Source of the DNA: Ructibacterium sp965146665
Lineage (GTDB): Bacteria; Bacillota; Clostridia; Monoglobales; Monoglobaceae
Assembly: GCA_965146665.1 (NCBI GenBank)
Contig: CBCTHE010000012.1
Coordinates: 28,576-92,575 of the forward strand
Direction: 5' to 3'
DNA: 64,000 bases
Positions within the stretch are counted from its first letter, which is position 1; every line of letters begins with the position of its first letter. The notes beneath the pieces are model-generated. The model was not told the DNA's origin, did no database searches, and saw only the letters and a list, made by a program, of their open reading frames with translations. This document shows positions 59,345-64,000 of the stretch, piece by piece. The translations under genes and the position numbers were made by a program.

Positions 59345-62300
59345 CTATCTATAATCCTCCCATTTATATTCCTTTGTTTCCTTTTCATCCAGATAATAGC
59401 TGTGTGTTATCGTTGCCTCTAAAACAATTGTATAATACCACTGCTCCGGGTCCAAATCAGTATAAGGATTAAAGTCAAGCGTTTTAATATAGGCCTCATC
59501 CGGCTTTCTGCCAAGGATACGGTTGATAATCGTCATGACCTCTGCCCTGGTGATTTCATTTTCCGGCCGGAAAGTACCGTCTTCATAACCGTCAATGAGT
59601 CCCGCTTCATAAATTGCCAAAATATCCTCATACGCCCACAGCTTATCACTTACATCCGGGAATACAGTCTCTGCTTCCTTCGGAACATCTAACTGGGCAA
59701 ACCTGCGCACCAACGCTGCAAATTCCGCCCGTGTCAGATTCTGTTCCGGCTGATATGTACCGTCTGGATAGCCTTGAATAATCTCATAATGAGCCAGATA
59801 TTCAATCTCCGGCATGGACCAGCGCTCTACGGGTACATCTGAAAAAACGTTTCCAGTCGCTGTCACAGGTGTATCATAGGTTTTATTCTTTACGCGGTGC
59901 AGCACTGCGGCAATCTCTTCTCTCGTGATTTTTCCAGCTGCCTGCACACTGCCGTCAGGATAGCCGTTGATATAGCCGATGTGGGTGGGGTGCTCCGTGC
60001 CGAAAATATCCTTAGTATATTTTCTGGTATTGTCAATCGGCGTACTGCTCCCTCCGCCTCCGCCGCCTCCCCCGCTGATTTTCGTGGGAATGGTATAACG
60101 ATAGCTCCCTGTCTTTCCATAAACACCGTCAAGGCATTCAGCAAACTTTTCATCCTTACAGTTCACACACGTTCCGCAAGCACTAAAATATACTGCCTTT
60201 ACCGTTGTATTGCTCTTAATTGATAATTCTTCGCCGCTATATAGCTGTCTTGTATCATTGTTTCCATCAGCCGGATCACTGCCGTCTGTCGTATAATACA
60301 GCAAAACCGTTTTGTCATCCGGATAGTCGTTGAGCAGTGTATACTTTGTACCATATAAAACCTCTGTCTTGCCAGCTGCCTCAAGGGAAGTTTTGGGAAC
60401 TTCAAGCCTTACAAACTCAAACGGGAAACTTTGCATACTTCCTTCAATCACTGTTTCGTTCTCATCTACCAACCATGCCGTTATTTTTAGCCCGGTCATT
60501 GCCGTAGTGGTCAGAATGGGCGAGTTGTCATATATCATATTGTTTGTAGTGATAGATGCTCCATCTTCTGTCTGATACGTATAGTAATAGTGGATTTTTG
60601 CTTCATTGTTTACCGTCAGAAGCTTAATCCCCTCTGAATACGGCGCACTGGCAATTGTGTCCACACTGTAGCGCACACCTTTGTCATACGGATACCCCGC
60701 GTAGACGGTTCCATCCGCCGCCGCGCGGTCAATCACATAATAATTGATCCTATTTTTACTGGTTTTTCCGCTGCCGTCCTCAATGACATATGCTTTAATC
60801 GACATAGTGTGGTCAATTTCTATTTCTGCACCGGTATAACGCACATCCTTATCATCGCCGTTTCTGCGGTACATAATAGTGTATTCCCGATCCTTTGGGG
60901 CTCTGCTGTCGAGGCTGATTTTGGTGTACTTTGTTTCTGAATAAGTTCCGGAGGGCAGCTCAATGACCGGTGCAAGCGGCGTAAATGTATAAACATAGCT
61001 GACGGCATCGCTGTAAACACCGTCTTTTTCGGTACGGATCAGCAATACGGTGTCATCCTTTATTCGAATCACATCCTCATAAGGAAGCCATACGCCGTCA
61101 TTATTTATCATATACTCGATTTTTGCACCCCGATTTAAGCTGAAAAGCTGCACCGAAAGCAGGGTATTGTCCGCATCCGCAATCTGTTCATATTCGCCTG
61201 ACACCTTATTGGCGTAAGGAGCCGCCAAGGTTCCGGGCTTCGTGGAAACATCATACCGATACTGATTTTTCTCACTGCTGACACCGTTTAGTTCCGCCCA
61301 TGTTTCCAGCCTGACAGGAGCCGTCAAGGATTGCGTGCTTGCCGTACCAAGCAGCTCTGTACATGCAGCATCCCTATAAGCGCTGCCCGTTTTGACGTCG
61401 ATATAAAACCCGGTCCCTTCATTCAGTACAAAAGTATTTTCAAATCCATTGATACTGTAGTGAACTGTACTGCCTGTCACAGCAGTCACAGGAATCACCG
61501 GAAGTTCTCCTTCGATGGCAGCACTCGGCGGCGCAGCCGGTGCCTCCGGCACAATTGTATAATCAAAAATAGCAATATCGCTCTTTGCACGGAATGCATT
61601 GACAGCAACCGCTTTTATCATCGTTTCGCCGGTAATGGGGATATCGCTTCCAGGAACATATTCCATAGCAGCACCTGGCACAGGATCTTCTGGCGGGTTC
61701 TCCCTGGTTCCAACAGTATAATAAATTGTGATACCGTTGGAAACCGGCATAAACTGTGCAGAGAATCCTTCCATATTGTCCGCATCCTGAGTATAAACGC
61801 CTTGGGGTAAGGTCGTCAGCGGTCTGGCCGGCTTTGTTGTTACCAAATCATAGGAATGGGAAACAACATTTGAATAGACTGTACCGTTTCTAACCGCTGC
61901 CGCAGACAACACTGTATACTTGGTAATCGGGACCACAACTGAATCACCGTCTGCCAGAATGCCGTTTACCGTTGGGTCACTGCCGTCTGTCGTATAATAC
62001 AGCTGATAAGATTCACCCGTTTCCTGCAGGTAAATGGTGACATCGCTCACAGCACTGAACTGTGTTGTTTCAGGGGCAAATACAGGCGGGAGCGGTTTTA
62101 TCTTATAAATAAAGGTATATATCTCGCCTTTCTTTCCCTGTCCGTCAACCGCATAGGTGGTAATTGTGGTATCCTCTGTAATAGCAAGGATTTCCCCGCG
62201 GGTATATTCTTTGTAGCTGATTCCATCTGTTGCATACCAAACTGAATTATCTGGGTTTTGCGGCTGCAGCGTCACATTCACGCTTCCTTCATAGACACCA

Positions 62301-63865
62301 GACGGATAAAATGCATCAATTCCATAATCGTCAATCTTGGTAAACAGATAATAATAGGATGTAACATCACTATAGATATCCCGATATTTTGCCACGGTAC
62401 GAAGCGTTGTATCCTTAAACAGTGTCAGCGGTGTGCCGGTATAGAGAATACCGTTTTCTCTCGGGTCACTGCCGTCCGTGGTGTAATAAATTTCAGCGCC
62501 CGCAGTTTCTGTTGATAAGGTCACATCTGTTTTGGTATCATACTGGTTTCCGGAACCCGGGGCCGCTGTTACGGACGCCGGGCGGATACCAAAGGAATAC
62601 CAGGATGCCTCACTGAAAACCTCTCCCTTTTTGGTAATCAGGCGCACAATGGTAGTCTTATCAATTTGGATGCTCTGATATGCCGCGCCCTTTGTCACTT
62701 TCACCCACTCTGTGTCCGGATTGTCCGCCCCTTCTGTAATCACCGGTGGTTCTGCGGACAGAGCAGAAGAAAAGGTATAATATACTTCGCTGTCATCCGA
62801 AATATCTGCAAAATCCTTTGCATCCGAAACATAAACCTGGAATGGTGTGTCACTGTTGTAGATATTGGGCAGCCGTTCCTTGGTCCCGTTTTTGTCGGCA
62901 AACAGGTACGGCGGTGTCGGAAGCATGGTATATGTATAAGAAACCGTATTACTCTGCTTGCCGTCAGAAATTCTTTCCGCATAGCAGCTAATGGTCGTGG
63001 TAACGCCGACATCAATCGGCCCCGTATATTCTACATAGGTTGTACCGTCTGTTGTATAGAAAATTTTGCAGCCTTCCTCCGTGGTCAGTGTGACCTTCTG
63101 CGGTTCTGTATATCCGCCGGCTATAGGACTGGCAACTGGTACAGAAGGCTTGAATTTATCCTTAATCGTTATCTGATGGTACCCGCCGTTTATTACAGTT
63201 GTCTGAAATGCCGGAGAATAATCATCAACGGCTGCATTCTTGGCCAGCAGCTCAAGAGAGAATGGATCATCCGAATCAGCAGCAATAAACACCTCGGTCT
63301 GCCCTGTCCGCAGGGGAGTCAGCGGAAGCATACAAAGGTTATACCAAAGCTCATCACTGCCTTTTTGAGGCAGATAGGTACCGCTGAACAGAATGGTAGC
63401 ATATGCCGTTTTATATTCCTTCCCATTAATCACTGCCGTATCACTGCCGTGCTGATAGGTATAAAAGCCAACCTTATCACTTGTCCCGGAATCCACACCG
63501 CCCAGCTTATCATTTGGTATCGTATAATTGATTGGCTGGGAGCTGTCGAGCGCATAATCAAAATATACCGGATCAAAATAGAATTTAACGGTATAGCCAT
63601 TCATATCGTACTGCGGCTCCAGATGAGTTTTGGTATCTGCATCATACGCACCTTTGTTTGGATCGTCAACAGCCAAATAGAGGTTAGTGGTATCGCCCAT
63701 ATAGACAGTACTCACGTTTGTGGTTTCCTGTGGATTTTCTCCCAGAGCATGCACAAACACCGTCCGCTGTCCCGGGTCATCTGCGGCAAATGCCGCCGTT
63801 CCGGAGAATGTGCTTATCAGCATCATCAGAGTCAATATACATGCAGTGGTTCTTTTTAAATTCAT
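59345..63865 (-). CDS. S-layer-anchored protein with chitobiase-C repeats
   Basis: 1506-residue surface protein. Signal peptide to about residue 28 (TAAFA|ADDPGQ). Residues about 30-235 are a beta-rich, possibly cohesin-like domain (NLYLAVDD, YTVKFYFDPVYFDYA, YATILFSGTYL). From about 240 to 1300 there are many CHB_HEX_C/Fn3-like repeats with YYTTDGSDP at several points (e.g. EIYYTTDGSDPRENG, YYTTDGSDPTVNG, YYTTDGSDPADG). A glycine run near 1310 precedes three SLH repeats (GYINGYPDGSVQ, YEIIQGYPDGTYQPEQNLTRAE, AGLIDGYEDGTFRPENEITRAE) that bind cell-wall polymer. Confidence 0.9.
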   Translation of the reverse strand: MNLKRTTACILTLMMLISTFSGTAAFAADDPGQRTVFVHALGENPQETTNVSTVYMGDTTNLYLAVDDPNKGAYDADTKTHLEPQYDMNGYTVKFYFDPVYFDYALDSSQPINYTIPNDKLGGVDSGTSDKVGFYTYQHGSDTAVINGKEYKTAYATILFSGTYLPQKGSDELWYNLCMLPLTPLRTGQTEVFIAADSDDPFSLELLAKNAAVDDYSPAFQTTVINGGYHQITIKDKFKPSVPVASPIAGGYTEPQKVTLTTEEGCKIFYTTDGTTYVEYTGPIDVGVTTTISCYAERISDGKQSNTVSYTYTMLPTPPYLFADKNGTKERLPNIYNSDTPFQVYVSDAKDFADISDDSEVYYTFSSALSAEPPVITEGADNPDTEWVKVTKGAAYQSIQIDKTTIVRLITKKGEVFSEASWYSFGIRPASVTAAPGSGNQYDTKTDVTLSTETAGAEIYYTTDGSDPRENGILYTGTPLTLFKDTTLRTVAKYRDIYSDVTSYYYLFTKIDDYGIDAFYPSGVYEGSVNVTLQPQNPDNSVWYATDGISYKEYTRGEILAITEDTTITTYAVDGQGKKGEIYTFIYKIKPLPPVFAPETTQFSAVSDVTIYLQETGESYQLYYTTDGSDPTVNGILADGDSVVVPITKYTVLSAAAVRNGTVYSNVVSHSYDLVTTKPARPLTTLPQGVYTQDADNMEGFSAQFMPVSNGITIYYTVGTRENPPEDPVPGAAMEYVPGSDIPITGETMIKAVAVNAFRAKSDIAIFDYTIVPEAPAAPPSAAIEGELPVIPVTAVTGSTVHYSINGFENTFVLNEGTGFYIDVKTGSAYRDAACTELLGTASTQSLTAPVRLETWAELNGVSSEKNQYRYDVSTKPGTLAAPYANKVSGEYEQIADADNTLLSVQLFSLNRGAKIEYMINNDGVWLPYEDVIRIKDDTVLLIRTEKDGVYSDAVSYVYTFTPLAPVIELPSGTYSETKYTKISLDSRAPKDREYTIMYRRNGDDKDVRYTGAEIEIDHTMSIKAYVIEDGSGKTSKNRINYYVIDRAAADGTVYAGYPYDKGVRYSVDTIASAPYSEGIKLLTVNNEAKIHYYYTYQTEDGASITTNNMIYDNSPILTTTAMTGLKITAWLVDENETVIEGSMQSFPFEFVRLEVPKTSLEAAGKTEVLYGTKYTLLNDYPDDKTVLLYYTTDGSDPADGNNDTRQLYSGEELSIKSNTTVKAVYFSACGTCVNCKDEKFAECLDGVYGKTGSYRYTIPTKISGGGGGGGGSSTPIDNTRKYTKDIFGTEHPTHIGYINGYPDGSVQAAGKITREEIAAVLHRVKNKTYDTPVTATGNVFSDVPVERWSMPEIEYLAHYEIIQGYPDGTYQPEQNLTRAEFAALVRRFAQLDVPKEAETVFPDVSDKLWAYEDILAIYEAGLIDGYEDGTFRPENEITRAEVMTIINRILGRKPDEAYIKTLDFNPYTDLDPEQWYYTIVLEATITHSYYLDEKETKEYKWEDYR

Positions 63866-63909
63866 TAAAACACGACCTTTCCTTCTTAATATCTAATAAT
63901 ATATTTTTG

Positions 63910-63972
63910 CCTCCGGGAAAACGGACAACGGATGCCGTTGTCCGTTTTCCCGGAGGGCGGGGAATTCCCCGC
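63910..63972. repeat. Two adjacent perfect palindromes upstream of the SLH gene
   Basis: A 22-bp perfect stem (63910-63931 with 63935-63956, loop ATG) is directly followed by the 16-base perfect palindrome GCGGGGAATTCCCCGC (63957-63972). There is no U-run on either strand within the window. It lies about 45 bases before the SLH gene start. Confidence 0.7.
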
Positions 63973-64000
63973 ACACTCCAGTGCCTTTGATTTTAGTTCC

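Noticed and set aside
62666..63859. 397-codon plus-strand frame
   Set aside because: Antisense to the SLH gene, whose signal peptide and repeats are clear.
1..64000. CRISPR arrays
   Set aside because: No regularly spaced direct repeats of 25-40 bases and no cas genes were seen.

Overview
The window reads as chromosomal DNA of an anaerobic, endospore-forming member of the Clostridia (probably Eubacteriales, Oscillospiraceae-like; the exact taxon is inference). The evidence is a fairly GC-rich Firmicutes gene set, a GerW/YtfJ sporulation gene, the remnant of a CotJC coat gene, ferredoxin-linked indolepyruvate oxidation, biotin-dependent Na+-pumping decarboxylase genes, an SLH surface protein, and strong AGGAGG ribosome binding sites with TTGaca/TATAAT promoters.

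Bases 1-10.7 kb (minus strand) are a housekeeping block: trpS (cut by the window edge), a PLP aminotransferase, hpt, tilS, dnaB, rplI, the c-di-AMP phosphodiesterase gdpP, a DUF2232 membrane protein, a MazG-like protein and a methyltransferase. Divergent from it (11-13.8 kb) is the K+ uptake pair trkA-trkH. From 13.8 to 22.6 kb the region is more accessory: a palindrome-ended repeat element, a MerR/GyrI/TipAS regulator, the iorA-iorB-paaK aryl-pyruvate oxidation operon with a structured leader, a large serine recombinase directly abutting a 5'-truncated cotJC, and a second palindrome-ended element.

From 22.6 to 27.3 kb the minus-strand operon lysA - site-2 protease - scpA - scpB - DUF2953 - ytfJ runs from one promoter to one terminator. 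rpsB-tsf (plus) follow, then a yjdF-class aptamer with its yjdF gene, two small minus-strand genes, a DD-carboxypeptidase and rluB. The 33.3-38.4 kb operon encodes two different carboxyltransferases (PccB-like and OadA/5S-like), one biotin carrier and the membrane subunits of a Na+-pumping decarboxylase. A BioY biotin transporter gene follows.

From 39 to 52 kb are accessory genes (SGNH hydrolase, GH99/WbsX-like protein, DUF1846 protein, a dCache-like/degenerate GGDEF/EAL phosphodiesterase, an S24 repressor divergent from a small membrane protein, and a TetR - oleate hydratase - HdeD-like set), interspersed with IS256, IS3 and GNAT remnants. A tRNA-Pro(GGG) lies at 52.6 kb. A Na+/phosphate cotransporter-PhoU fusion at 53-54.6 kb has a complete yybP-ykoY-type manganese aptamer plus overlapping terminator in its leader, the most striking regulatory observation here. 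The window ends with a DUF3795 protein, an AraC/GyrI regulator, a secreted GLUG/dockerin protein and a 1506-residue S-layer-anchored protein with chitobiase-C-type repeats and a possible cohesin-like N-terminal domain.
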